Assembly (NCBI GenBank): GCA_002296125.1
Contig: DBHI01000120.1
Location: 32,329-84,416, forward strand
Reading direction: 5' to 3'
DNA length: 52,088 nt
From: Anaerolineales bacterium UBA832
GTDB taxonomy: Bacteria > Chloroflexota > Anaerolineae > Anaerolineales > UBA11657
Shown here: positions 18,811 through 28,488 of the stretch, piece by piece
Numbering within the stretch: the stretch's first letter is position 1
Layout of the letters: the number at the start of each line of letters is the position of its first letter
The notes under the pieces: generated by a model
Databases searched by the model: none
What the model was told of the DNA's origin: nothing
Seen by the model: the letters and a program-made list of their open reading frames with translations, nothing else
Program-made: the position numbers and the translations under genes

Positions 18811-20570
18811 AATCTAATAAGTTTATACACGCTACATTGTTGCTACCAGCATGGAAGGTTATGTTGTGTTTATTAATGTCATTGCATTTTATTTTAATTC
18901 CTTTGTTTTTAGAACAATACGATACCGTGATGACATATTCTCCAACCATAGTGCAACATGCAGATCCAGTGTTTACACATATTCCAATTCTTAGGAAGTT
19001 GTTAGGTGGTATTCCATCATTTGGAGATCAATTTGTTTTGTTGGAAGATGTTGAAGTTAATATTAATGCATGGCCTAGATTACCTTATTATTTGATGTCG
19101 TTAATTAGCTATCCTGTGATGAATCACTTAGATGTAATACCACTTGTATCTACAGTCTTGTTAACACCAGTTCATGCAGCATTGTTGTATGTTTGGGTAC
19201 GCCGTATTACTGGTTCCATATCAGTATCTATATTGGGTTCTAGTGTTGCTTTATTGTTTAGAGAACTTTTTGTTTTGCAGCCATGGCATTGGGTAAATGT
19301 TAATCAGATCAAAGGTTTGTTGAATTCACCATTTTTTTCTAATGCACTTATTCATCCACAAATTTCGTTTGGTGTTTGTTGTTTTTCATTGATACTTATA
19401 TATCAATTTATGATGAGACCAAGTAAAAAACTGTGTATTGGTATAGGGATTGTATATGGAGTTAGTTTTTACACTTATTTTTATTTATGGACTTATCTTA
19501 CATTACTACTTGGCTTAATAGGTATATATTTATTGTTTCAACGTGATATTGCATCAATTAGCTTGATGCTTAAAGCAGTATGTCTGGCACTGGTAATTTC
19601 GACATTTTATTGGATGGATTATTGGCAGTTTTCTCAGACCGCAGGTTTTGTAGATTTTCAAGACAGGTTCGCTCTTAGTAGGATACCGGATTTGACAGAA
19701 AGATTAGTTAATTTACGACCACATTTAATTACTGTATTATTTTTCATTTTTGTTATTAGTAGAAGAAGTAAACAATATCTATACTTATTGTTGGTCGTTG
19801 TAGCTGCTGAAATATTGTGGAAGGCTCCAATTGTGATTGGTCGAGATTATCAAAGTTTGCATTATGCATATCATTTTTTTGGGCCATTTGTAGCAATTGT
19901 GTTTATGTTTTTATTGCGAGAATTGCTGTTCAAGATTGTACAACCAAACTCATTTTTTGTAGCGGGAATCGTATTTATTAGTGCGATTGTTGTGACGAGC
20001 ATTGGATTATATAGATCTTATCAATATTCTTTGAGTAATCATACTGCATTTTCTATTGAAAAGGATGTTTATGATGCTTATGAATTTGTGCAAAATAATG
20101 TTTCTGCAGGATCTATCATTGTGGTGGCAGATCCTGAAGTTAACATGAGAATACGTAATGTTGCACCAGTATATGTTTATGTTCCCTCAGGATATGGTAC
20201 ATTCGCAACTACTGATGAGATGTTAACTAGATATATAGAAATGAAAAAGTTTTATGGTATCGATTTGGATTATTCTTTGGATTACAAATGGTATGATTCC
20301 ATTCATGACGAATATATTGAGCCTGGATTATTGGAAACTAGTAGATGGTTGTTTAATGGATCTTTAAAATATAGTGACAATATATTAAGGGAGGAAGCTA
20401 TTGTTTCAGTAAATGATTCGCGACAATTTAAATCTTTGACTTATGACGCTGATTTGGTATGGTTTGGTCCCTATGAGAAGGCTGTTAGCGATATTAATAT
20501 AAATAAATTACAAGATCTAACGCTTGTGTATTCTAACAATTCGGTAGATTTGTACAAATTTGCTAAATGA
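18807..20570 (+). CDS. Multi-pass membrane protein, GT-C-like
   Basis: A 587-residue membrane protein whose ATG overlaps the previous TGA (ATGA). After the first helix there is a polar external loop, near residues 35-85, with DPVFTHIPILRK and EDVEVNINAWPRLPYY. Then come about nine further helices and a soluble C-terminal region (YDAYEFVQNNVSAGSIIVVA). The arrangement, with an acidic first loop, many helices and a small C-terminal domain, matches outer-face glycosyltransferases that use polyprenyl-phosphate sugars. I do not recognise a named family. Together with the preceding gene it forms a translationally coupled pair of similar design. Confidence 0.55.
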   Translation: MKSNKFIHATLLLPAWKVMLCLLMSLHFILIPLFLEQYDTVMTYSPTIVQHADPVFTHIPILRKLLGGIPSFGDQFVLLEDVEVNINAWPRLPYYLMSLISYPVMNHLDVIPLVSTVLLTPVHAALLYVWVRRITGSISVSILGSSVALLFRELFVLQPWHWVNVNQIKGLLNSPFFSNALIHPQISFGVCCFSLILIYQFMMRPSKKLCIGIGIVYGVSFYTYFYLWTYLTLLLGLIGIYLLFQRDIASISLMLKAVCLALVISTFYWMDYWQFSQTAGFVDFQDRFALSRIPDLTERLVNLRPHLITVLFFIFVISRRSKQYLYLLLVVVAAEILWKAPIVIGRDYQSLHYAYHFFGPFVAIVFMFLLRELLFKIVQPNSFFVAGIVFISAIVVTSIGLYRSYQYSLSNHTAFSIEKDVYDAYEFVQNNVSAGSIIVVADPEVNMRIRNVAPVYVYVPSGYGTFATTDEMLTRYIEMKKFYGIDLDYSLDYKWYDSIHDEYIEPGLLETSRWLFNGSLKYSDNILREEAIVSVNDSRQFKSLTYDADLVWFGPYEKAVSDININKLQDLTLVYSNNSVDLYKFAK

Positions 20571-20601
20571 TCATTTGTTTTTTTGAGTTAATTATCACAA
20601 T

Positions 20602-21729
20602 ATGAGAATTGGAATAGATGGAATTCATATTTCCCGTAATATGAAAGGTATAGGGCGAGTAGAGACTAGTATTGTAGAAACTCTAGCGAGTCACACATTT
20701 TTACATGAATTTGTTGTTCTAACAGATAAGGAGCATAGTCAGTTGGGTTTACCGGAATCTGATTCAATTTCTTATTATGTAGATCAATGTAGAACTTTGT
20801 TGGAATGGGAACAGATAAGACTACCTAGAGCAATTAGAAAACTTAAGATTGATTGTTTGATTACTTTGGCTGATCGTATTCCACACAGTTCTTTATGTCC
20901 AATTATTATGTATCTTTTTGAGATTCCTGAGATACGTAGGCGTTTGTCAATTGAAAGAGGTAGTGCAGGTAGGTATCAATTGTTTAGTGATTTGTTCACC
21001 AAATTTGTCTTTCCTATGAGTTTGAAAAAATCTAGATATATTGCTGTGTCTTCTGAATTCACTAGAAAGGAATTAACAAGTAATTATCAAGTTGATCCTA
21101 GTAAAATCAGTGTTGTGCCTGCTGCTATTAGTAAACGATTTTTTTGTTCTAGTATTGATCAATTTCATCGGTCAAGTATGCAACATCGTTTTGATGCTAG
21201 TGATGGATATGTGGTAAGTTTTTCCTCAGGTGATGTGCGAGAGAATATTGAGATTAGCCTTTGTGCGTTTGCTGAAGCTAATATATCAAAAAATATAAAG
21301 ATGATTTTAGTTGGTGATGTATATCCACAAAATATTATAAACCAATTAGATTTACAAGATAGAGTGTTATCTGTTGGTTATGTGTCCGATGATGAATTGT
21401 TGGACATTTATAGAGGAGCCGATGCTTATCTGGATGCGTCATTGTATGAAGGTTTTGGCTTACAGGTACTCGAAGCTATGGCGTGCGGTGTTCCTGTATT
21501 GTGCTCAGAAATTGATTCTCTTCTTGAAATTGTTGGTGAAAGTGCTTTGACTTATAATTGTACAGATGTTGTTGGTTTCAGTAAAGGATTAGAATTAGTG
21601 TTTAATAGTAATATTCAATCAAAACAAATGATAGATAAGGGATTGAGTTTAGCAAGTCAGTACTCCTGGTTAGATACAGTAATGAACTTGATAGAATTGT
21701 GTGAATTGTCTTCAAATTCAATTGACTAA
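20602..21729 (+). CDS. Family 4 glycosyltransferase
   Basis: A 375-residue GT-B enzyme resembling the mannosyltransferase-B subgroup of GT4. It has MRIGIDGIHISRNMKGIGRV at the N-terminus with the GxGR acceptor loop, LLEWEQIRLPRAIRK, and the EX7E motif YEGFGLQVLEAMACGVPVL near residue 283, followed by SEIDSLLEIVGESAL. The sequence SSGDVRENIEISLCAFAEA takes the place of the usual GxxxxxKN loop. The predicted role is addition of a hexose or deoxyhexose from a GDP or dTDP donor. Confidence 0.87.
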   Translation: MRIGIDGIHISRNMKGIGRVETSIVETLASHTFLHEFVVLTDKEHSQLGLPESDSISYYVDQCRTLLEWEQIRLPRAIRKLKIDCLITLADRIPHSSLCPIIMYLFEIPEIRRRLSIERGSAGRYQLFSDLFTKFVFPMSLKKSRYIAVSSEFTRKELTSNYQVDPSKISVVPAAISKRFFCSSIDQFHRSSMQHRFDASDGYVVSFSSGDVRENIEISLCAFAEANISKNIKMILVGDVYPQNIINQLDLQDRVLSVGYVSDDELLDIYRGADAYLDASLYEGFGLQVLEAMACGVPVLCSEIDSLLEIVGESALTYNCTDVVGFSKGLELVFNSNIQSKQMIDKGLSLASQYSWLDTVMNLIELCELSSNSID

Positions 21730-21732
21730 ATT

Positions 21733-22902
21733 ATGCCTTTGCAAAAAGATTGTAAATCTGTTTGTATATTAACTGAAATTGTTTCTCCATATCGTATTCC
21801 TGTATTTAATGTACTGTCTCAGACTCCAGATATTGATTTAGAAGTTTTGTTTTTTTCTAAGTCAGAGGAACGTAGATCGTGGAGTATTTCTTGGGAGAAA
21901 ATTAAGTTTAAATATAAAATCTTGTTTGGATTTTTATTTTCTAGGCGGTATCAGGATGGACCAATATTTTTTAATCCTACAATAATTTATTATTTGTTTA
22001 GGAATAGATATCATTCTGTCATATGTTTTGGGTATCATCATCCAACTATTTGGTTGACACTGTTGCTGAACTATATTATTGGATCACGGATGTTACTATG
22101 GAGTGAAAGTACGATTAAAGATCATCGTGATACAAACAAAATTGTGCAGTTTTTCAAACGTTTATTGATTTCCAGATTTGATGGTTTTATAGCTGCGGGT
22201 AGGTCGCAAGTAGAATATCTTGAACATCTTGGTGCACGTCGAGATCAAATTTGGATTGCACCTGATTCAGTAGATTCTGATTTTTTCATTAGTGAATCAG
22301 AATTATATAGAAATAAAAAGAATCAAATCAAGAGTGATTTGGGTATTCAAGGCCCTATCATATTGTATGTTGGTCGTTTGATAGATGACAAGGGAATACC
22401 TGAATTGATTGATGCATTTGAACAAGTTTTCAGTGAAGAGAATGTTACATTGATATTGGTAGGTGATGGTCCTGATTTTGGCAAATATAGAGATTATTGT
22501 AAAGAAAATGATATTTCAGCAATTCAATTTAAAGGTTTTTGTTTACAAAAACACTTGCCACGTTACTATGCTATTTCTGATTTTTTCGTATTTCCCACTA
22601 GAAGTGACCCATGGGGACTAGTGATAAATGAAGCAATGTGTGCGGGTCTGCCTATTGTTTGTTCTACTGCGGCTGGTGCTTCTGCAGATCTAGTGATTCA
22701 TGGAGAGAATGGTTTGTTGCATGAACCGGGTGAAGTTTCTGTTTTACGGAATCATATGCTTACATTACTTAGAGATGAAAACATGCGCCTGAGTATGGGT
22801 ATTAAATCTAAGGAAATTATAGCGGGATTTCATCCAAATATAATGGCTCAAGGTATGCTTGAATCTATTTTACAATTAGAGAACAAAGTTCATTCAGGAT
22901 GA
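21733..22902 (+). CDS. Family 4 glycosyltransferase
   Basis: A 389-residue GT-B transferase. It opens VCILTEIVSPYRIPVFNVLS, a start common in GT4 enzymes of O-antigen loci. The donor domain has LYVGRLIDDKGIPELI and SDPWGLVINEAMCAGLPIV near residue 292, where Asp replaces the first Glu of the EX7E motif, a variant found in functional members. It lies three bases after the previous gene and one base before the Wzy-like gene, so the three are evidently one translational block. Confidence 0.87.
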   Translation: MPLQKDCKSVCILTEIVSPYRIPVFNVLSQTPDIDLEVLFFSKSEERRSWSISWEKIKFKYKILFGFLFSRRYQDGPIFFNPTIIYYLFRNRYHSVICFGYHHPTIWLTLLLNYIIGSRMLLWSESTIKDHRDTNKIVQFFKRLLISRFDGFIAAGRSQVEYLEHLGARRDQIWIAPDSVDSDFFISESELYRNKKNQIKSDLGIQGPIILYVGRLIDDKGIPELIDAFEQVFSEENVTLILVGDGPDFGKYRDYCKENDISAIQFKGFCLQKHLPRYYAISDFFVFPTRSDPWGLVINEAMCAGLPIVCSTAAGASADLVIHGENGLLHEPGEVSVLRNHMLTLLRDENMRLSMGIKSKEIIAGFHPNIMAQGMLESILQLENKVHSG

Positions 22903-22903
22903 T

Positions 22904-24340
22904 ATGCGCAGTACATTTATTGATTCTCCTAAATTGATTTTGACAGTATTTGTTACGTTGTTGGTGATCATATTTCAATCTACACAAGAATTTCCAGGTA
23001 TATATTTTGATGAATTCAGAATAGTTATGGTTAGTGACTGGGAATGGAGTATATCTTTTGCAAATATTAATAGGATCATTTCTTTCCGTACCATTTTTTC
23101 TTATTTGCGTTGGGTAGCATTAGTTTCTATTATTTTGTTTGCAGCATACGATTCGTTTACTAAGCATAAAATTCCACGATCAGTCAACAAAGCTGATATC
23201 AGTATTCTTATGTTTATTATAGTTGCTACTATATCTTGTTTATATTCAATCAATGTTACTAAATCAATTATGCGAGTTATATCACTTGTCTTGATGTATT
23301 TGGCAGTTTTTTGGGGAATATGGTTATATGCAGATAGGTATGGTGATAAATCTGTGATACATACTATTGTCATAGTTGTAACCATTGTGTTTGTATTACA
23401 CATACTGAATATATTTTTTGATAGATTAGGTTCATTTCCTTATTTTGGTAGATTTCAAGGTTGGACAATTAATCCTGGAATTGCTGCTAGTCATGCTTCT
23501 CTATTTTTCCCAATAGTACTTTACGTTTCTTTACAGTCAAGTAAATGGCAGTATTGGTTGTTGATAGCTGCTATGATTTTTGTTTTGATTATGTCTCAGA
23601 CACGTACTGAAATTGTTGCTATGTCTATTGGTTCATTATATTTTGTGTTTCGCAGCTACCCGAAGCATAGATTCATTAGTGTTTTATCTGTAACATTGAT
23701 TCTTGTAATTTCGTATGCGTGGATAGAAATTGGTCCCAGAATTTATCCTAAAAATGTAGATTTTGACATACGTCATTTGTTTGGATCTGAAATTGTAGTT
23801 CAAGATAATAGTCTGGATAAATACTTGAGTTTGGACGATGATATAGATAATTGGTATGATCGATTTAATCCACGTACAGCTGATGCTAGAACTTTGGCGC
23901 ATCGTACTGATAAATGGAGGTTGGGTTTGACATATTTTGTTGAGCGGCCATTTCATGGTTTTGGTTTTGGTACAGAAGATCAATTATTTGAATATCATGG
24001 TGTTGAGCCGCAGAATTATCAACTAAGTGGTGCATATATGCATAATTCTTATTTGGGTTTATTACTACAGGTTGGTTTGCTTGGAGCATTTTTGTTTTAC
24101 GCACCAATTGGCTTTTTGGTTTGGAGTGTGATCTTTCGCCATTATGAATGGCCAGACAATTATTTGCGTGATGCTTTGATATCAGTGGTCTTGACTTGTC
24201 TAATAGCTGGATTGTTTTCCAGTGATTTATATTCTATGGGTAACATTAAGAGTATTATATTTTGGATAAGTATTATGATGTTGATTCGTTCAAGAAGAGT
24301 ACAAACGCAGATACAAGATATACAATCAGGATCTATTTGA
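22904..24340 (+). CDS. O-antigen ligase/polymerase-like membrane protein (copy 1)
   Basis: A 478-residue protein with about eleven hydrophobic helices in the Wzy_C/WaaL pattern. It has many N-terminal helices, a conserved loop GRFQGWTINPG, a helix ending MSQTRTEIVAM, a large external loop near residues 280-335, and GFGFGTEDQLF followed by HNSYLGLLLQVGLLGAF. The Arg of SQTRTE and the HNxxL segment are the family hallmarks. Such proteins join undecaprenyl-linked glycan units or attach them to a final acceptor. AGGAT precedes the ATG. The next gene is an obvious paralogue. Confidence 0.85.
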   Translation: MRSTFIDSPKLILTVFVTLLVIIFQSTQEFPGIYFDEFRIVMVSDWEWSISFANINRIISFRTIFSYLRWVALVSIILFAAYDSFTKHKIPRSVNKADISILMFIIVATISCLYSINVTKSIMRVISLVLMYLAVFWGIWLYADRYGDKSVIHTIVIVVTIVFVLHILNIFFDRLGSFPYFGRFQGWTINPGIAASHASLFFPIVLYVSLQSSKWQYWLLIAAMIFVLIMSQTRTEIVAMSIGSLYFVFRSYPKHRFISVLSVTLILVISYAWIEIGPRIYPKNVDFDIRHLFGSEIVVQDNSLDKYLSLDDDIDNWYDRFNPRTADARTLAHRTDKWRLGLTYFVERPFHGFGFGTEDQLFEYHGVEPQNYQLSGAYMHNSYLGLLLQVGLLGAFLFYAPIGFLVWSVIFRHYEWPDNYLRDALISVVLTCLIAGLFSSDLYSMGNIKSIIFWISIMMLIRSRRVQTQIQDIQSGSI

Positions 24341-24355
24341 GATAAGTTTAAATAA

Positions 24356-25972
24356 ATGACAAACGTAAAAATGTCTCGCAAAACATCTTGGTTTATGACA
24401 GTTGGGATGTTAATGCTGATATTACCACATTATAGTTTTATTCCTATTGTAGATTTTGTTAATTTACATATTGATGTAGTGAGTGAAATAGTGTGGTATT
24501 TTCAAAACGGTAATGTTGAGTATGTTATTTCTTTACGAGAAGTTTTATCTTATTTAAGATGGTTACCATTAATATTAATGGTGATATATGTGGTTTGGAT
24601 TGTAATAAATCGACGTATGTTGACGCGGTCAGTGTACAAAGCTGATAAGTATGCGATTGTTTTCTTAAGCTTTAGTGTTATATCTTGTATTTATTCTATA
24701 GATCCGAGAATGACTTTATTGAGATCTGCTTCCCTTTGGTTAATGTATCTAGCAGTTTTTTGGGGTGTTTGGTTCTTTGTTGATATTTTTGGAGTAGAAT
24801 CTATTATTCGTGTGATATTAAACACTGCTTCTATTGTGTTTGTTGTACATATCTTTTTTGCTGTAATGTATCCACAAGTTGCTTTTCCATATTTAGGTAG
24901 GTTTGAAGGTTGGACTATTAATCCAGGTACTGTTGCTGGTTATAGTGCCGTTGTGTTGCCCTTGGCACTTTGTTTTGCTTTGAAGAGTTCAAAAATTACT
25001 CATTGGTTGTTGGTTAGTGCAATTGTAGTTGTTTTAATTATGTCTCAGACACGTACTGAGTTGATTGCTTCAATGTGTGGATCTCTGTTTTTCTTACTCT
25101 TTGTTTTACCTAATAAGCGATTAGTTTCTGTTGTTTTAGTAAGTTGTGTATTTTTAGTAGCAACTATTTGGATTCAGTTTGGTTCTGTGTTATTTCCTCA
25201 AGGAACGGAATTTAGTTGGAATAGATTATTTGTATTTGAGTCAGTATACGAAAATAAATCAGATGACTTAACGTTTTTAGAGAAATTATCCATAGGTACA
25301 ACAGATGAGTCATTGTTTATTAGTGATGATATACAGGATTTAGAAAATATAGATGAGTCATTGTTTGTTGGTGATAATACACAGGATTTAGAAAATAAAG
25401 ATGTATTGATTCCAGAAGACATGAGTCAATCTACAGAAAAGGTAGATAGAGATTCTAGTAATCAAATAGGAACAATTACAAATATTAGAACTTTAAGAAG
25501 AGATAATCCACGAATTCAACATATTACAACTTTGTCTAGTCGTACTGAAAAATGGATGGCTGGATTACAGTATTTGATTCAGAGACCTTTGTTAGGATAT
25601 GGTTTTGGTACAGAAGATAAGTTGTTTGCCTATCATGGGGTACAAGAAAACTTGTATGTTAGGACAGGATCATATCTACATAATGCTTATTTGGGTTTAG
25701 CTTTACAATTGGGTCTAATAGGGGCTCTATTATTGTATTTGCCATTACTTATACTGTTTGTCAATACGGTACGTATATCAATTAATTTCAGCACAGATGA
25801 TTTCAATATAGCTTGTTTGAGTGTACTTTTAGTTGGTATGATATCAGCAGTAGCTTCAAGTGATATTTATTCTATGGGAAACTCTAAAAGTGTTCCATTT
25901 TGGATAAGTGTAATGCTTTTGGTAAGGTATAACTTGGATGCAAAATTTGTTAAGAAGATCACATTTGAATAG
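24356..25972 (+). CDS. O-antigen ligase/polymerase-like membrane protein (copy 2)
   Basis: A 538-residue paralogue of the gene just upstream. Matching pairs include GRFEGWTINPG, MSQTRTELIAS, GYGFGTEDKLF, HNAYLGLALQLGLIGA and SSDIYSMGN. The main difference is a longer, very acidic external loop near residues 285-400, which contains a 16-residue tandem repeat. The family role is polymerisation or ligation of lipid-linked glycans at the outer membrane face. Two copies side by side could mean one polymerase and one ligase, or two acceptors or linkages. The start at 24356 follows a short gap without a strong ribosome binding site; an ATG at 24371 is a possible alternative. Confidence 0.84.
   Translation: MTNVKMSRKTSWFMTVGMLMLILPHYSFIPIVDFVNLHIDVVSEIVWYFQNGNVEYVISLREVLSYLRWLPLILMVIYVVWIVINRRMLTRSVYKADKYAIVFLSFSVISCIYSIDPRMTLLRSASLWLMYLAVFWGVWFFVDIFGVESIIRVILNTASIVFVVHIFFAVMYPQVAFPYLGRFEGWTINPGTVAGYSAVVLPLALCFALKSSKITHWLLVSAIVVVLIMSQTRTELIASMCGSLFFLLFVLPNKRLVSVVLVSCVFLVATIWIQFGSVLFPQGTEFSWNRLFVFESVYENKSDDLTFLEKLSIGTTDESLFISDDIQDLENIDESLFVGDNTQDLENKDVLIPEDMSQSTEKVDRDSSNQIGTITNIRTLRRDNPRIQHITTLSSRTEKWMAGLQYLIQRPLLGYGFGTEDKLFAYHGVQENLYVRTGSYLHNAYLGLALQLGLIGALLLYLPLLILFVNTVRISINFSTDDFNIACLSVLLVGMISAVASSDIYSMGNSKSVPFWISVMLLVRYNLDAKFVKKITFE
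25304..25399 (+). repeat. 48-bp tandem duplication inside the copy-2 ligase gene
   Basis: Two head-to-tail 48-base units, 25304-25351 and 25352-25399, differ at five positions by my count. They encode DESLFISDDIQDLENI and DESLFVGDNTQDLENK, so the reading frame is kept. The repeat lies in the acidic outer loop that is absent from the paralogue upstream. Confidence 0.85.
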
Positions 25973-25999
25973 ATATATAAATAGTAAGGTGTTGCAATT

Positions 26000-27313
26000 G
26001 TGCTAAACAATAAGATTCTAGGTGTTAAGTTAAGTGTTTGGATTATGTTGTTAATATTGTATCTAGGTTTAGTACTTAGGATGATAATTGCATACTATAG
26101 TAGTCCAGATGCTATGGGTGCTGATTTAAGAGGTGATTTACTTCATCATAGAGTAGCAGTGAACATTGTGAATGGTCATGGTTTTGTTATGAATGTTGGG
26201 GAGCCGTATTCATTTAACCCTCCAGGATATGCATATTTTTTAGCTGGATCATATGTTTTGTTTGGTAAGACTTGGTTTACAATTGCATTTATACAATCAT
26301 CACTTAGCATGTTATCTGTGGTATGTGTGTATCTTATAGCGTCGAAGATTTACAATAGAGTCTCAGCGTTAATTGCTGCTAGTTTTATGTCCTTTTACCC
26401 CTATTCTGTTTATCACTCTAGTCGTGTTATGGATACTACTTTGTTCACGTTTATGATGTTAGTTTCAGTCGCTTTAGTGATTTATTATTGGCGAACACGA
26501 AATTTGAAGTCTTGGATATTTATTGGATTAGTAATGGGATTAGCTTGTTTGGTTCGCACAACTATGCTGGCAGTTTGTATCGGTGTATTTATGTGGTTAA
26601 TTGTGGTTTTGGGATTCAGCAAAGGTAAGAAGTCTTTGTTAGCATGTGGTTTAGGGATAGTATGTATTGTGTTGCCTTGGACAATTAGAAATTTTGTTGT
26701 GGAGAGAGAATTCATATTTATTGATTCTAAAGGAATTCCTAATGCTTATATGGGCAACAATGAACTTACATTAGAATATATAGATAGTGGTAAGAGTTTG
26801 GACCAATTATGGCAAGATAGTAGGTTTGAAAGAGAACCCAAAGGTCTAAGTGGAGCAGATGAAAGAACTTGGTATATGTCCCAAATTGTAGATTTTGTTA
26901 GAAATAATCCAATGACTTATATAAAGTTATTATATAAAAAACTGTTTTTGTTTTGGAGCCCCTATATTAATCCTAATATGAGTACTGTTAAGGGTTTCGG
27001 AGACATTTTCTCTTTTTCAGAATTGGGTACAAAATTGTCTTTTGAGGATTTTAGGCGAATTTCATATACTATAAGTTATAGTGTTCTTAGCTTGTTTGCA
27101 ATATGTGGCTTTGTCTTATCATTAGGTCACATTAGTGAATCACGCTTGTTGTTATTAGTGTTGCTACTCTATACATTGGTGAATGTGCTAGTTTGGACGA
27201 GTACTAGATTGAGGATACCATTAGATTCAATACTTGCTATATTTGCGGGTTATGGCATGTTACGTACGGTTTTTGGAAAGTTTTATGAAAATATTATTCG
27301 TAACTCAGTATAA
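26000..27313 (+). CDS. GT39/ArnT-like membrane glycosyltransferase
   Basis: A 437-residue multi-pass protein of the PMT/ArnT-like type. After the first helix come GADLRGDLLHHRVAVN (the acidic first-loop site), NGHGFVMNVGEPYSFNPPGY and FLAGSYVLFGKTWFTI, the classic order in GT39-related enzymes. The GTG start has AAGGTG eight bases upstream. It should move a sugar from a polyprenyl-phosphate carrier to an external acceptor. It is shorter than PMT proper and lacks a large soluble C-terminal domain. The following GT4 gene starts inside its 3' end. Confidence 0.78.
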   Translation: MLNNKILGVKLSVWIMLLILYLGLVLRMIIAYYSSPDAMGADLRGDLLHHRVAVNIVNGHGFVMNVGEPYSFNPPGYAYFLAGSYVLFGKTWFTIAFIQSSLSMLSVVCVYLIASKIYNRVSALIAASFMSFYPYSVYHSSRVMDTTLFTFMMLVSVALVIYYWRTRNLKSWIFIGLVMGLACLVRTTMLAVCIGVFMWLIVVLGFSKGKKSLLACGLGIVCIVLPWTIRNFVVEREFIFIDSKGIPNAYMGNNELTLEYIDSGKSLDQLWQDSRFEREPKGLSGADERTWYMSQIVDFVRNNPMTYIKLLYKKLFLFWSPYINPNMSTVKGFGDIFSFSELGTKLSFEDFRRISYTISYSVLSLFAICGFVLSLGHISESRLLLLVLLLYTLVNVLVWTSTRLRIPLDSILAIFAGYGMLRTVFGKFYENIIRNSV

Positions 27314-28445
27314 TTTGTTTGATCCAAATGCAGGTGGTCCTGTTTTTAAGTTACGTTCACTTAGCAATTATTTAACTGATCTTGGACATAATGTTACTGT
27401 TATTACTGTAAATGCTGATTATGAATTTCTTAAAAAAGAAAGTGATTTTTTGTCTGAGTTAAACAATGAAGTAAAAATAGTAAGTTTACGTAGTATTTGT
27501 AGATTTAGATCAGTTACTATTAATCCAGGCATATTTTCAGCTGCTTGGAAAGAAATTAAAAGAGCTGATGTTGTACATATTTTCGGGTTGTATGATTTAT
27601 TGGGACCAATTGTGGCGTTTGTTGCTAAAATGCAGCACGTACCCTATTTGGTTGAGCCACTCGGTATGTTTGTGCCAATTATGCGGAGTTTTTTGATTAA
27701 AAGGATTTACCATTTTGTTTTTGGAACCTGGTTGGTGGATAATGCCTCATGTGTTGTAGTTACTTCCGAGCAAGAACGACAGGAGATTATCAATGAACGA
27801 AAACAATTGGGAAGAATAATAGTAAGGCGTAACGGTATAGATCTAAATGAATTTGATGATTTACCAGAAAGAGGTATGATTCGCAATCAGTTTGGTATTT
27901 CTCCGGACGAAACTATGTTGTTATTTCTGAGTAGATTGTCACCAAAAAAGAATCCTGAATTGTTGATCAGAGCTTTTGCTGAGTTACATAGACAAAATTT
28001 GAAACTCGTGTTTTCAGGTCCAGATGAATCTGGTTATCAGGAAGAACTTCAAATACTCATTAAACAGCTATGTGTAGGTGATGATATTGTATTTACTGGA
28101 CCATTGTTTGGTAAAGACAAGGTAGCAGCACTACATGATGCTGATATTTTTGTGTTACCTTCTAATAATGAAAATTTTGGCAATGTAGTAGCCGAATCAG
28201 TTGCTATAGGTACGCCAGTAATAATTTCTGATAGATGTGGTATAGCTCCATTTATCTCCGATAGAGTTGGTCTAGTGATTTCACCTACTAAGATTAATTT
28301 GGTAGATGCCATAACATACTTGTTAGATGACCGAGAATTATATCTAAGATTCAAAAAGGATTGCGCAAAAGTTTCTAATGATTTCTCGTGGAATGATCCG
28401 GTAAGTGAGTTGGAGAAAGTATATATATCTTTAACTGATGCCTGA
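27285..28445 (+). CDS. Family 4 glycosyltransferase
   Basis: A GT-B enzyme of 386 residues from the ATG at 27285. This start gives the standard opening MKILFVTQYNLFDPNAGGP and has GGAAAG upstream; a longer in-frame opening from 27234 would only add sequence overlapping the previous gene. The donor domain has LSRLSPKKNPELLIRAF, DIFVLPSNNENFGNVVAES near residue 290 with the EX7E glutamates, and GTPVIISDRCGIAPFI. This resembles the capsular/colanic GT4 subgroup. It overlaps the upstream membrane protein by 29 bases. Confidence 0.87.
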   Translation: MKILFVTQYNLFDPNAGGPVFKLRSLSNYLTDLGHNVTVITVNADYEFLKKESDFLSELNNEVKIVSLRSICRFRSVTINPGIFSAAWKEIKRADVVHIFGLYDLLGPIVAFVAKMQHVPYLVEPLGMFVPIMRSFLIKRIYHFVFGTWLVDNASCVVVTSEQERQEIINERKQLGRIIVRRNGIDLNEFDDLPERGMIRNQFGISPDETMLLFLSRLSPKKNPELLIRAFAELHRQNLKLVFSGPDESGYQEELQILIKQLCVGDDIVFTGPLFGKDKVAALHDADIFVLPSNNENFGNVVAESVAIGTPVIISDRCGIAPFISDRVGLVISPTKINLVDAITYLLDDRELYLRFKKDCAKVSNDFSWNDPVSELEKVYISLTDA

Positions 28446-28488
28446 TAATCATTTATTAAAATTTTATAAAATAATTATGTGATAAGTA

